From contig VXBP01002557.1 in assembly GCA_013400115.1 (NCBI GenBank), positions 84,547-148,546 of the forward strand: a stretch of DNA of 64,000 nucleotides. The letters run 5' to 3'. A program made the position numbers and the translations under genes. Below the pieces are notes generated by a model, which saw nothing but the letters and a program-made list of their open reading frames with translations, did no database searches and was not told the origin of the DNA. The DNA is from Rhinopomastus cyanomelas (Eukaryota; Chordata; Aves; Bucerotiformes; Rhinopomastidae). Positions 1 through 12,330 of this stretch are shown in pieces. The first letter of the stretch is position 1, and every line of letters begins with the position of its first letter.

Positions 1-807
1 CAGTGGTTGGCTGCTCCTCTCACCCCTTTGCTTGCAGCGCTATGCACAACAGCTTCTGTGTCAGATGCTTTGATAATCAGCTGAACCATCTCATTTACAG
101 AGCTTCATGTGAAAGCAGAATCTGGCCTTGGGCTTTTAAAATACACCTGAAGCTGAACAAACATAAGACTTGGGCAGTGAGCACTGCTGGACCCTACTTG
201 CATCAAGGGAAACCGGAACACGCACAGGCACAGGAGACAAAGGGATCCAACAACACACTTCAGCGGAGACCCAGCAGGGTTCTGTAACTGTTGTCACAAG
301 TTAATACAAGGCAAAACAACACAACAGACAACTTCCTGCTTCACTCCCTAGCAAAACAATTTAGTCAGATTTTGAAAAGGACCCCAAATGCTTTTGCACT
401 GAAGAAGCATTTCAGTGTCTTTCTGCAGAGCTGAGCCTTCACCAGAGTGAGGGATGGAGGGTTCTGAGCCAGGATGCCCTGAAGTCAGGGGGACATCAAG
501 AAGAGGTTGGTACCTTGTCCAAAGCACACATACTTGCACAGCATGGGACTAGTTATGCAACTTCATTCTGCTGCTGACGATTGCAGCATTGAAATCCAAA
601 TGAGCTTTACACATATGAACACACACTTTAATTGCTTCTAACCCCACTGTACTATATCTGCTCATATCAGGCTTTACACCTTCTGGTGGCTTATAAATGT
701 TTGAGTTCATTATGACTAAAGATGCAAAGTTTTGACCTTTGTGGCATTTACAAATACATGTTTGTAGAGACAGTGTTACCATGCAGATGTTCTTTCATCA
801 TGTTTTC
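1..807. other. intergenic, nothing recognised
   Basis: Open frames are short and carry no known domain. No repeat is recognised. Confidence 0.6.
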
Positions 808-2075
808 ACAAAAATCACAGAACATTAGGGACTGGAAGGGACCTCGAAAGATCATCTAGTCCAATCCCCCTGCCACAGCAGGATCACTTAGATCAAATTG
901 CAGAGGAACATATCCAGGCAGGTTTTAAACGTCTCCAGAGACTCCACAATGCCCCCAGGCAGCCCATTCCAGTGCTCTGCCATCCTAAACATGATGAAGC
1001 TCCTTCTCATGTTTATCTGGAACTTCCTATGTTCCAGCTTACATCCACCCATTGCCCCACGTCCTATCATTAGATGACACTGGCTCCATCCACCTGACAC
1101 CCACCCTTCACCTGTTTATAAACATTAATAAGGTCATCCCTGTCTCTTTTTCTCCAAGCTAGAGAGACCCAAGCTCCCTCAGCCTTTCCTTATCAAGCAA
1201 GTGTTCCACTGCCTTCATCATCTTTGTGGCTCTGTGCTGGACTCTCTCCAGCAGTTCTGTATCATTCTTGAACTGAGGGGCCCAGAACTGGACACAACAT
1301 TCCAGAAGCAGTCTCCTTCTGGCTCCCCTCCTTGACTTCCTACCTGTTGGAACGCTCTGATCTTGGACTTGAAAGAAGTGGTCTTTGAATGTTAACCAAC
1401 TATCCTGAGCCCCTTTACCTGCCAGTACCCCGTCCCAAGGGATTTCCCCTAGCATTGCTTGAAAAGGCCAAAGTTGGGCCTCCTGAAGTCCAGCATTGTG
1501 ATTCTGCTAGGTGTTCTGTTCCTGCCACATGAGATCCTGAACTCCAGCATCTCATGGTCACTGCAGCTGAGGCTGCCCTCAAACCTAATGTCTATAAATG
1601 TGTGAGGGGTGGGTGTCAGGAGGATGGGGTCAGGCTCTTCTCTATGTCATCTAGTGATAGGATGAGGGGCAATGGGTGTAAGCTGGAACATAGGAGGTTC
1701 CATACAAATATCAGAAGGAACTTCTTCCCAGTGAGTATTGGAACAGTTTTCCCCGGGGGGTTGTGGAGTCTCCTTCTCTGGAGAAGTTTAAAACCCACCT
1801 GGATATGTTCCTGTGCGACTGGATCTAGGTGATCCTGCTGTGGCAGGGGGATTGGATTAGATGATCTTTTGAATTTCCTTCTGATCTCTAATAATTCTAT
1901 GATTCACTGCTTCAACCAGACCCTCTTTGTTGGTGACTATAAGATCCAGCAGTGCTCCTCTCCTAGTAGGCTCCTCCATCATTTGTATCAGGAAGATACT
2001 TTCCCACACCTGCCTGGCTGAGAAGCAGCATGAGACATGGAGGCATGAGTCTCTCACATGAAACACCCTGGGAAT
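808..2075 (-). mobile_element. CR1 LINE copy with internal RT deletion, split by a nested CR1
   Basis: The 3' end of CR1 is at 808 (tail TCACAGAA) and the element reads leftward. From 808 to about 1315 it matches the end of ORF2 and the 3' tail (CCVQFWAPQFKND, ERVQHRATKM). From about 1316 to 1595 and about 1905 to 2075 it matches the C-terminal part of the CR1 endonuclease region (LGEIPWDGVLAGKGAQ; EEPTRRGALLDLIVTNKEGL). The reverse transcriptase in between is missing and the two parts are joined in frame. A plus-strand CR1 sits inside. Broken and inactive. Confidence 0.85.
1596..1904 (+). mobile_element. CR1 3' end nested inside the minus-strand CR1
   Basis: Plus-strand CR1 3' region: GGTGTAAGCTGGAACATAGG, a TCAGAAGGAACTTCTTCCC stretch, GGATCTAGGTGATCCTGCTG, ending in AATTCTATGATTC. 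On both sides the host CR1 endonuclease sequence is in the opposite orientation. The copy is 5'-truncated and must be younger than its host. Confidence 0.85.
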
Positions 2076-3834
2076 AGCAAACAAGAGAGCTATCAGAAAA
2101 TGTACATGGGAAAGAGGTGTTTATATGAGAGAAGAGCTGCTCCTAATCACAGCTATTACAGCATTGAAATCTATGAGTACAAGTCCATGCCTAAATGAAC
2201 AATATGTTGTGGTACAGAACATCCTATAATAAGACAACAAGGCCAAATCTGACCCAGTTCCCAGAAGTTGTACTCTATTAACAAGTGTTATTAACTTCAG
2301 CACTATTACTCACACAGACAAGGGTATCCACAGGCAGTACACCATTCAGTAACCTCCACAATATGACTAAAGTTGTGGTATGTGGGTAGTCAGCACTACT
2401 CAGGATGACTCAAGATATTCTAAACATATATTTTATATGTTTGTCTTACAGCTTTAGAGGTTTTAAACCTCTAAAAAAAAAAAAAGTAAAGTGATCTTAT
2501 CATGTGCTGCTCTGCATCTTGTTGCCAAACAGGAATGTTTAGTAATCTATTTTATACTACACATCTCCCAATAGTACTACACCGAGGAGTAGTACTCCAG
2601 TGTGATTCCAGCAGAAATTTGCCATGCAATTCCTGGTACAGGTAGTAAGTTACTGGGTCCTGTACACTTTGAATTAAGGGCTGTGAATAACATTACATAT
2701 CCAATGACAGATGATACAAAGTGAACTACTGGGATTTTGAAGTGGTCAGAAAAATCTCCTGGTGTTCTGCACCCAACTGGCCACTACAGAACAATCTCCC
2801 TCTCATTTGACTTATTTCTGTTACTGTGCCATGACAGATCTGATAAAGCCAAGACAGTGATGCCTAAATGGAGGAGAAAGGAGACACACACAAGTCTGAG
2901 CTGGGTCATGGTCAGTTAGTGGAGTCGTGCTAATTCATACCAGCAAAGGTTTGGTCTTTAAATTGTGCACGCAGAGTATTACTCAATGTTATTCTCTGCA
3001 AACTGAGATCTTGGTCCTGATGTTAAAGTCTCTGGTTTCTGCCTCAAAAAGTGGAGGTGGGAGACAGGGAAAAGATGCATGGCCCATAACTCTTCCTATT
3101 TCAACTACCTCATTTTGGTATATTTGAAAGTGTCTTGTATCTCACTGCCCTTTGGCTGATTCTTTGCACTGAGATAGAAGAGATAAATCAGCATTCCTGT
3201 GCTACAGACACACCAAATCTTTACTGTTGTGGCTATTCCATGGGTAGTAGAGTTTGAAATACCTTCCTTTACCCAAACCCAAAGCCATTGATTGCAAGAG
3301 CTTAAAGAAAAGTCCAGAAGAATTAATTATGAAAGACCATCACCTGAAAGAGAATTGCACCTTCTGATGTGTGCTGAAGTTTTGCATAAACTTGTCTGCT
3401 TGCCCTAGCCCTAAGGAGAATCTTTGGCTCTGAGCAGAGTGCCAGCACCGCAAGGAATCCCAAATGTCACCCCTCGCCTGACCATGGAGCTGTTATTTCT
3501 TAGTTGGCTCAGATTCAGCAAGGAGACCTATGCAGTATAGAACACATTGTTCTTGCCACCACATGCCTTTAAGAAGGGACCACTCTGGACTGAAGCCTCT
3601 CTTGATTCAAGTCTCATAACCCTTTGGCTAACAGACTGTCCCTTGCAGCAGGCTACACCACTGAATAAATTGCAACTACAAATATAAATAAAACAAGATC
3701 TTCACTCAAAAAGGCGGAACCATTGGTGCTGCTGAACTCTGAGGTGCTTTTATCAATTTCCTCAATCCTCTTAAAAAACTTTACTGTGTTATATCTTTAT
3801 ATGGAACAAAACACCTTAAAATTTCAGTATGAGA
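2076..3834. other. intergenic, nothing recognised
   Basis: AT-rich unique-looking DNA between two CR1 copies, with an A-run at about 2475-2487. No gene, RNA gene or mobile element is recognised. Confidence 0.6.
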
Positions 3835-4522
3835 GGAGACATTGGCTGGAAAGCTGCTTGGCAAAGACAGACCTCAGGCTATTGACTGATCATTGGCTAA
3901 ATACGAGCCAACAGTGTGCTCAGGTGGCCAAGGCCAACAGCACCCTGGCTTGTATCAGATAGTGCAGCCAGCAGGAGTAGGGAAGTGATTGTCTCTGTAC
4001 TCAAGTACTGTGTTCAGCTTTGGGCATCTTAATAATAAAAAAAAAAGACATTGAGTTCTTAGAGCAGGCCCAAAGAAGGGCAACCAAGGTTGCTGAAGGG
4101 TCTGGAGAACAAACCTGATGAGGAGTGGTTGAGTGAGCTGGGACTGTTTAGTCTGAAGAGGAGGCGGCAAAGGGGAGATCTTATTACCCTCTACAATTAC
4201 CTGAAAGGAGGTTGTAGAGAAGTGGGTGTTTGTCTCATCTCACAAGTAATGCACGGTAGGTCAAGAGTAAACAGCCTCAAGTTGCACAAGGGAAAGTTTA
4301 GTTTAGACAATAGGAGAAACTTTATTGTAAGGGTCATCAGGCCTCGGAACAGACTGTCCAGGGAGGTGGCTGAATCAACATTCCTGGATGTATTTAGAAG
4401 TTGTGTAGATCTGGAGCTTAGGGACATGATTTAGCATTGGGCTTGGTACAGTTTGGTTACTGGTTAAACTCAGTGGTCTTAGAGGTCTTTTCCAACCTAA
4501 ATGATTCTATGATTCTATAAGT
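3835..4522 (+). mobile_element. CR1 LINE copy, 5'-truncated
   Basis: Begins in the C-terminal part of the reverse transcriptase (WLESCLAKTDL, LNTSQQCAQVAK) and continues through RRATKV-like sequence, GLFSLKRRRQRGDLITLYNYLKGG and the usual 3' UTR. It ends in the tail ATGATTCTATGATTCTATAA at about 4501-4519. Stops and frameshifts, including an A-run near 4031, make it non-coding. Confidence 0.93.
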
Positions 4523-7500
4523 ACCACCATTCCAGGCATCATTGGGTTCTGCAAATACTTTCATAAGCTGCCTTTGCTACGGATGACTTTCCCCTGTCCG
4601 GATCAAATTGTTATCCTCATTCATTTCAATTATAGGTTTACACTGAGGCCCTACAAACCATCCTGCTGGCACAAACCAGTAAGAAAGCAATGGAAAGGGA
4701 GTGGGAATTACTTGGACTAGCTTTGCCAACAAAAACCACCCCTACATACACCACAGGTGAGCTTAACAGCTACAGTCTATTGAGCTCCTTGTAGCAATCC
4801 TGGATCTCACCCAAGTTTGCAAAAACTTAAAGTACCTTCAAGTTGTGTGTGGTCATTTTGCTTCTCAAGTACCAAAATAATCATAGAAAATATTCCCATT
4901 CCATCTCCATGTGATATTTGCTCCTACACCAAACCCATGTCAAAATCTTCCATCATTCAAAACAAGTCTAGACTTTGAAGCAGTGCAAAGACTTCAGTAG
5001 CAAGTAATGATACAAAGGCTCGCACCTAATGAACTAGGGTCCAACTCAGTTAAGAATTCTCTGTAGACACACTAGAAATACCATAGATAAAAGCCAAGGA
5101 GAAGAAACAGTTTTGGGAAGACCAGTTTTTGCTGGACCGTGCTAAAATTAAAAGGAAATTTTCTTTAGGGAGAAAAAAAACAGTAAAAGATACTTGATTA
5201 TAAGTATGGGGTGACTGGAAAGAATGGGTGCACTAGAAGGCAGATCATGCTGGGAGGTGCTTCACCTGCAGATCTGTACACAGGTATTCAGAGGAGACAC
5301 AAACTAACTGCAGTGTGTAGATGACTGTCTGTGCTATGCCCTTCCTGGTCAGCTTTATTAATACAGGTATCTGATGAGTCCTTCTCTCAGTGCCAAATCC
5401 AGAAGGAATCAGAAAATTTCATCTTCAGTTGTACAAGGAGGGAATATCAAGGGCATCTCCTACCAGCTCTCTCCTTTCTTTAAGTCATCACCCTTACTTG
5501 TCCCAGCCAGTGAAACAGATGCAATTTAGGTTCAACGTTCTAGAGGCACTGTGCATAAAGAGCAGGGTAGAGCATGTGTCCAGGTTAAGGCGTTCAAGAA
5601 AAACACACTAAAACCAAAAACCCCTCACAAAAAGACCAGACCAAAGACCCCACACTCATCATCATCATCCAGGTTATCCAGACTATGTTTTTGTGAAGAT
5701 CCTTGTTATCTGAAAGTAGCTGCCAAACCTTTTGTACCGTTTTTAGTCCAAACAGATCACAGACTGCTTGCTGTCCTTTACTTCTCCACAGCTGAATGTT
5801 TTTGAAAAGTAGAATTGCAAATACTTGTCTTGAGCACAAATTGCTTTGTTTGTCTGAGAGGGAAGGTGTTTATGTGAAGAACAATCACTTCTGTACAGGC
5901 ATCCTCAGGGACAACAGACATTTAGAACCACAGCCGAGTTCCCACAGCAGCTCATGACTGGGCATGAGCACAAGCAGCCCACTGGCCTCCAGTGAGATTA
6001 ACTGAGCACTTTCTCAGTGCTCATCTCCACCCAGAAGCTGGCATTGTTAGGCCTGCAGTCAACCACGAGTCATCTGTCTTCCTGTCATCCCCATTAATTT
6101 AACCATGTTTTATTTGTTACCATCTACCTCGCCTTTATGAGTCACGGGAAAACAGAAGTGTACTGTTTGGAAAATTGCTCTTTACATAACGTGAAGACTT
6201 GGGTTTGGACATAACACATTATAAGGAAAGCAGATCCAGAGGTCAGTGCTCCTACAAGTACCCCCTCCATTGCCCTAGGAGCTGTAACTTGGCAACGCAA
6301 GCTGGGCTTTTATGTTGGCATCTTTCTCAGCCCTGCATTGAATCCCCTGACCCTTTCCCACAGCAGCTCCCCAGCTGTGGAGACACGCGCCACGCAGTTT
6401 CATTGCCAGCTTCTTGCACAACTTACTTGCAAGCCTTTAAGACAGACTCCACTGATTCTTCTGGGCTTTGGCTGGAGAGGAAGGGAAAGTGAACGTTCCC
6501 ATTTTAGACTCCGATTATTTTAAAGCACACGATGACAGATGCTGTGCAGTTGGGAAGGGCTTCTGGCTGCTTCTGCAGCATGAGTGCACACATGCATGCA
6601 GTATCAGGAGATGAGAAGAGCTCAGTACAAGTTCTTGCACAGCCAAGTAACCCTGATGGAGTCTGAACAGCAGTGACACAATGTGGGCTCTAGACTTGGC
6701 GTCTCCTATCTCTAGGTCACAGATCTCTGCCACAAACCATGTGTTAAAAGTCCCGTACGAAACAATTCAACATGAAAGTAACTGAAAGCTCCCTCCCTAG
6801 GTATTTGCCTCCTTGTCCTCAGTGCTAATGCCTGGGGTTGCCACAGCATTATGACACTTTCTGTCAGGCTCCAAGAAGGAGCAACAGATAGTTCTGATGC
6901 AGGGAACCATCCTGTCTCCCTCTTCTGTGAGCAGCTATTGCTCATTCTGAACTGGATCTCAACCTCCACATTTCAGAAAAGAAATATTTGCGAGCAGATC
7001 TAAGCATCACAATTGCTACCCTTTTGGAGGATGATCTGGCTAGTTTTGTCAACTTTTTGACTGCCAGAGAGCGAACTTGGCAAGTCTGTCTTCAAGTCTT
7101 CATCAATGCCTTCGTAGGCACTTAACAAAATCCAAGACAACATAGTTTTTCCAGTATTTCTCGAAGCAAGCAGCAAGCAAATCCAGACAGATACCAAAGA
7201 GCTGTATTATATTCCATGAAACAAGTGTCACAGTTCAGTATGCCACTGCATCAAAGAAGATTTCCCACAGCTTGAGGATACTGTCAGTTTAAGTCTACAA
7301 TCACCTCTCTACCCATTAGTCAGCACAGAATATGTTTAGTCTCAAGAAACCTCACTCAACAGAAGAAAAGCTCAAAGATAGGAACAGGCATTGCTGGAAA
7401 CCAGCATTTCTGAAATAGGCTTGGACACTGCTACACCAGGATGCTGCTGCTGAAAAGGTGCCCAGTGACAACACACCGATGAGAAGATGGATCTTCATGA

Positions 7501-10500
7501 GGTGTAAACTGATCTATACCACTTGCTCCTAATTCAGGAATTGCAATAACTGTTCTCTGTTGCCTACAGAGACAGCCAGACACATCCAGATGTTATTTTG
7601 CCAAAAGTTTTAGTATAGGCTGAATCACTTGCAGGTACCCAGTCAGTGCTCACCAATGAGTCAAGGGAGATCTATTGAGTAATAGATACCTATGTCCTTA
7701 GCTAGTGGTGACAATTTTCACCCCTGGCAGACTTTAGTCACTTTGAAATAGTGAAATCACGTGACAGAATGAGAATGTACAAAAATAAAAGGAACGCATT
7801 AATTTCATATTTTTCTGATTTTTTCTGAAGTGTGACTCTCACTGTGATTTTATGACTCCAGATTTAGAAAAATCAAACACCACAATGAATGACACTGGAA
7901 AGTCAAAAAGCACTAACAGCACAACACTACTATGAACTTCCCCAGTCCACAAAACTGTAAGAAAGCCAGTCTTCCATTTCAGACCTTTACCCCAGATCCC
8001 AAAGCTTTACTTTAGTTCTTTCTACAGCTCCAGAAAGAGTTGTAGACCCTAAGCAGTCTGTACACCCACAAAATCCATTTGTCACCTATCTAAGGCACAC
8101 ATACATGTATTTTTCAAAATTCCTCTGACTGGCACCATGCCTTCATAAATTTCCTTCAGACAGAACTTGAGAGGTTAACCATCCAAGATGTTCCCAAGAG
8201 ACCCACTAGTTTGCTGACACTGAAAATATATATGCATGGAATCTCTAAACTCCGAGAGATGCTCAGACAAAATCCTGTAAGACAGAGACTTTGTCACATT
8301 AGAAACCAATTCCATCACCTGTAAACACAAATATCACAGTCTAAGAGTAAAATATCTGTTTTCTTTCCTTTTTCTCTTTGCAAAAGGACTCCCAAGTCAA
8401 TATAACAAGGTGAACACATTTCAAGAACAAATTCAAAGCACGTACACATCAGAGGGTTAAAGCACACACTGGGACACTTTGCTTCTGTCCTCTCCAGCCC
8501 CAATCCCACAAGCATACACGTGCGTACTTAATTTTAGTACGGAAACCAGCAGGTTTCTGTAGCACAGAAACTAGGGTAAGTACACTCCCATCTGCAAAAT
8601 CAGCGCCCAAGGCCATGGTGTCTCACTGGAGCATAGGCTTGGAAATATCTCCCTCCACAAGACAGAAGTTAGCAGAATAAGATCACATAATTGGAGTAGA
8701 AAATGCAGGGGGAAAATACGCTGTTGGTGAAGGGCAATGCCATGGTGTATGGATGTCCAAGATCAGTTTACTTTGATTCACTACTTCAGAGAAAAAATGC
8801 AGTCTGAAAAGCTTTCCATTTTTACCTGCTTCCTCATGGGGCACTAAACAAAATAGGTATAAATTAGTACCTATCACAGCAAAAAAGCCAGAGGGATAAA
8901 TCCCTAATCAGACAAATGGGAACTAGGAAAGGTCAAACATTCAGCTGGAGAACAGAGGCCTAGAGTAATCCCAGTTCATGTACAGAAGCAGCAACTTCAA
9001 TCAAGTTCTGTGGCTTCCTTCTCACTGCTGTTGAGCTGGAATCTGTTCAGCTGTATCTTGCCTCCGAGAAGCAGCCTTACAAAAACCTGTTTCTTACAAC
9101 CCGAGAGGCATCTACTCAGCAATTAATAGGACAGCATTCATTTAGTAGTATCTCCTTCCTCCGCTCACTCAGCCAGAGCTGAACTTTAAGAATGAATGGA
9201 CTGTGGGTCATTAAAAGTCATCAGGACACAAAACAAACATTCAGGGAGGATTGAGGATTTACTCATCCTTTGCATAGATCTTTACAAGTCCTCATCACAT
9301 TAAAGTGAATCTCAGTAAAGATACCTGAATGAGAGCTCTTTTCAAAGAAGGTGAATAGAACAGCCTACACAGGCTTTTGAAACTCACCATAGGACTACAT
9401 TCTAGCCTACACAGGCTTTTGAAACACACCAGCCTCACCTCAAGTGCCTGGCCCTGCAACACATGAAGCATCATTAGCAGGCTGGTTTGGGCAGTCAGAG
9501 GAACTGCTATTGTCTGATCACTCCCTTCCCAGACAGTACAACTTACATGGTAGGATTTTTTGCAGCTTCATCAAAACTGAAACATTTCTTATTGCAAGCT
9601 ATCATCTACACAAATTTTCAGACAGTTTCATAATTTGAGTTGTATTGCTGCTCTTCCAGAAAGCTGGCATCATACACTGACAGATGGTCTCCCCAGCATT
9701 TCCAGAGCCTCGCTCTTTCACACTGGTCAGATTTAGGAATTTGGTGTGCCCCAGGTAGCAGCTTATTTTACTAGTTTTTCTGTATTGATATAGAGCTCAA
9801 AGGATCTCAGTCATAAGCAGTCCTGCTGAGCAGCAGCAGAACAAAAAGACATCATGCTTTTAACTTCAGTTTTAAAAGGATTTTTGACATCTGACAAGGC
9901 CTTTCTCCCTCATGACAAGCTCATGGAGTGACTTAAAGAAAGATGGCCTGCAGAAATCAAGACTTCTCTTGAAAATCCTGAGAGGAATGATGGACTAGAT
10001 GAGTGAGCAAGGCTAAATCTGAAACAAGCACTGGGACGGTTCTAAAAGGGGATGGTTCCGAGTTTTTTCTTCTCCCATCACTTAAAATCACCCCCACAAA
10101 TACAAACAAACACACAAAGAAAACACAGGTTTCACCAATCACATTCCCACTGCCATCCGTTTTTTTTTTGTTTAATGCATCCCCTTTTTGCTCAATAAAC
10201 CATGCACACACAAACAAAACAATCTGAGAGGCTCATCTTCCCTTTTGGGTGATCATTCTACCAGGATTACATCTACATACACATGCTCCCGACAACCCTG
10301 TAGTTCTTCGCGATTCCCAAAAAAACCCCTCAGAAAATGCTGAGTAACCCAATTTTTGAAGACAAGAACAGCTGATCTTGCAGAGAGCATGAGACATAAC
10401 CTGGTCAAAGCACAAAACATCAAGGACAGAAAACTAGAACTCACACACATGCCTACAGACAGGGCTCTGCACATGCCCTTGCATGCTGCTTGTTACTCAC

Positions 10501-12082
10501 TGTCACACACTTTTTGCACCAGCTATTGCAGTGGGCCTCAGCTCTAAAAAGCTGTAGAGGCCACTAGATGCCTAAATCAGCCATGATTAATCCAAATGGA
10601 ACTTTCCCATTCATGCGAACACTCCCTGCTTCTGAACAAGTACAGCAGAGTGTTCTCAATTGTGTCTCAACATGCTCTATAAAGTGTGATGAAAGAAGAC
10701 AAGAAGTTTATCCCGGAGAAAAACAATATTTTAATCAACTTGTACATTCAGTTCTTCACAAGTACAGCTTTCTATTACCTGAGCCAAAACTACTAACCAA
10801 CACACACCTCTGGGATAGTCTCTTTAGAGCTCTCAGGTGCCACATTAACAGGTAAAACAAAACAAAGTTTAACTTCTCTTTGTCCTTCTCTCAGTCTCAT
10901 CTGCTTCCTTAAAGCAAGACCCCAGGTTCAACAAAACACACGTGTCACACATTCTAGTAGGCTTGTAGGTATATCACCTGCTCCTAGCATCAGCCTTTTA
11001 CATTTTAGAAACAGTAAGCTGTGTACTTGGAAGCTCACTCTTTACCTGTGCACTACAGCAGTCAAAAGCTAAGTAGATTTATCTGCATCAGAGTCTAGTT
11101 TTGGGGTACGCATAGGTAGAACTACCTCTCATAGATAATCTTTCTCATTCAAAAAAAGAAGGTGAATGCAAGGGAAGGAATTGTCAAACTGTGTGTCACA
11201 AACTGTACCTTGTATCTTATAAATAGGAGTAGGCATCTGGGGATGAGGAGAGGAAGAGGACACACAGGCAAGGTGACAAAAACTCCACAAACAAAAAACA
11301 CACACACCCCTCTCATCTCTTTTAAAGCTCTGAGACACCCAACATCACCAGTTCTAACCACAGAAGTCACACCCAGATCCCTCAGATGGCACTCCAACCT
11401 CTTTCAATGACTTCATGTGTGCTTTTGGTCAGTCCCTGCCTCAGCTTCCCCAGTCACACCATTTTGAGTTCAAATCTTACTCGTTAACAGATGGAATGCA
11501 GATAACAGGAGACAGCCAGTTGCAGATTACAATGCCCAGAAATTCTCTCCCCACCCTGAAGTTTCATATGGAAGAACCATGCCAGCTGCCAAGTTCTGCT
11601 TCTATGACCACAAACTCGAAGCAAAACAGAGAGAGATGCACAAACCCAACGTGGAGAAACAAGAAGGGCTTGAGGACCATGCCTAGGCCCGTGCACACTG
11701 CAGCTGGGCCTTTCTCTTGAGAGCGGCTACCTCAGACAGCCTTTCAGTGTTTCAGCTGCAGGCAGGCAACAACAGAAACGCACCCCCGGACCACAAGTGA
11801 GCCATTGCGACAACAAGGAGACACCACAAGTTTCCAGGTAGATGGAGACAAACAGGAAGCTAAGACGGATAAAATCAGCGTAGTCAAAGAAAGCAACCAA
11901 ACATCACAGAAACACACGCCAGGAGCTCCAAACACAGAAGCCAAATCCCATTCTCCAAACACACCTAGACAGCAAAGGAAGCACGGGCTTCCACACACAT
12001 GCCCCAGCCAGATTTTACACCAACAAACCCAAAGGGGCTTTGTAGGCAAACAAAGAAACCCCAAAGATAGGCAGAGCCTTAC
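4523..12082. other. intergenic or intronic, no gene recognised
   Basis: Unique-looking DNA with no CR1. It holds the 28-bp direct repeat at 9362 and a short CAT run near 5656. If the candidate first exon at 12083 is real, this would be its first intron. No coding exon with a known domain is seen on either strand, but small exons could be missed by eye. Confidence 0.55.
9362..9431. repeat. 28-bp direct repeat, two copies, period 42
   Basis: AGCCTACACAGGCTTTTGAA followed by ACNCACCA occurs at 9362-9389 and 9404-9431 with a single mismatch. A local duplication, not part of a known repeat family I recognise. Confidence 0.85.
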
Positions 12083-12330
12083 CTGACAGCTCCAGCTGGA
12101 CTGGGTTCTCCTCCTCCAAGGCCTCTTAGGATGAAAAGACAAGGCCAGTGCTTCACTTCCACCTCCAGAGCAGCCAGCCGCCTGCTCCTACCACAAGCAC
12201 AGCTGAGCCCAGCTGCCAGCCAAGCACCCACAGCTCTCTTGACAGAGAGCCACACCAGCCTCCTGCAGCCTCAGGCCCAGCATCTATAAAGGCTGCCCTG
12301 TGCACATCCAGCCAATCACAGCCCCTGGCC
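12083..12330 (-). promoter_or_regulatory. candidate minus-strand promoter and non-coding first exon
   Basis: Read on the minus strand: an ATTGG (inverted CCAAT) box near 12312-12316, a TTTATAGA box at about 12283-12290, then about 170 nt of GC-richer sequence ending in CTGTCAG|GTAAGG, a near-ideal splice donor (GT at 12082-12081). No start codon opens a long frame, so the exon would be non-coding. On the plus strand the same box reads CTATAAAGG, so it could face the other way; the donor favours minus. If real, the gene lies at the left of or outside the window. Confidence 0.3.

Noticed and set aside
7352..7498. 48-residue minus-strand ORF with a signal-peptide-like start (MKIHLLIGVLSLGTFSAAAS)
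   Set aside because: Too short, no cysteine pattern of a known secreted peptide, no clear splice sites or promoter. Chance is the simpler reading.
11411..11465. MIR-like text (TGCCTCAGCTTCCCC) on the plus strand
   Set aside because: Only the short core phrase matches and the flanks do not follow the MIR order.
11744..12142. 132-codon minus-strand open frame
   Set aside because: It has no ATG at its start and crosses the strong splice donor at 12082, so most of it would be intron. No known domain.
12285..12290. Plus-strand TATAAA box as a plus-strand promoter
   Set aside because: CCAAT lies downstream in that direction and no donor or coding exon follows. The minus-strand reading explains more.
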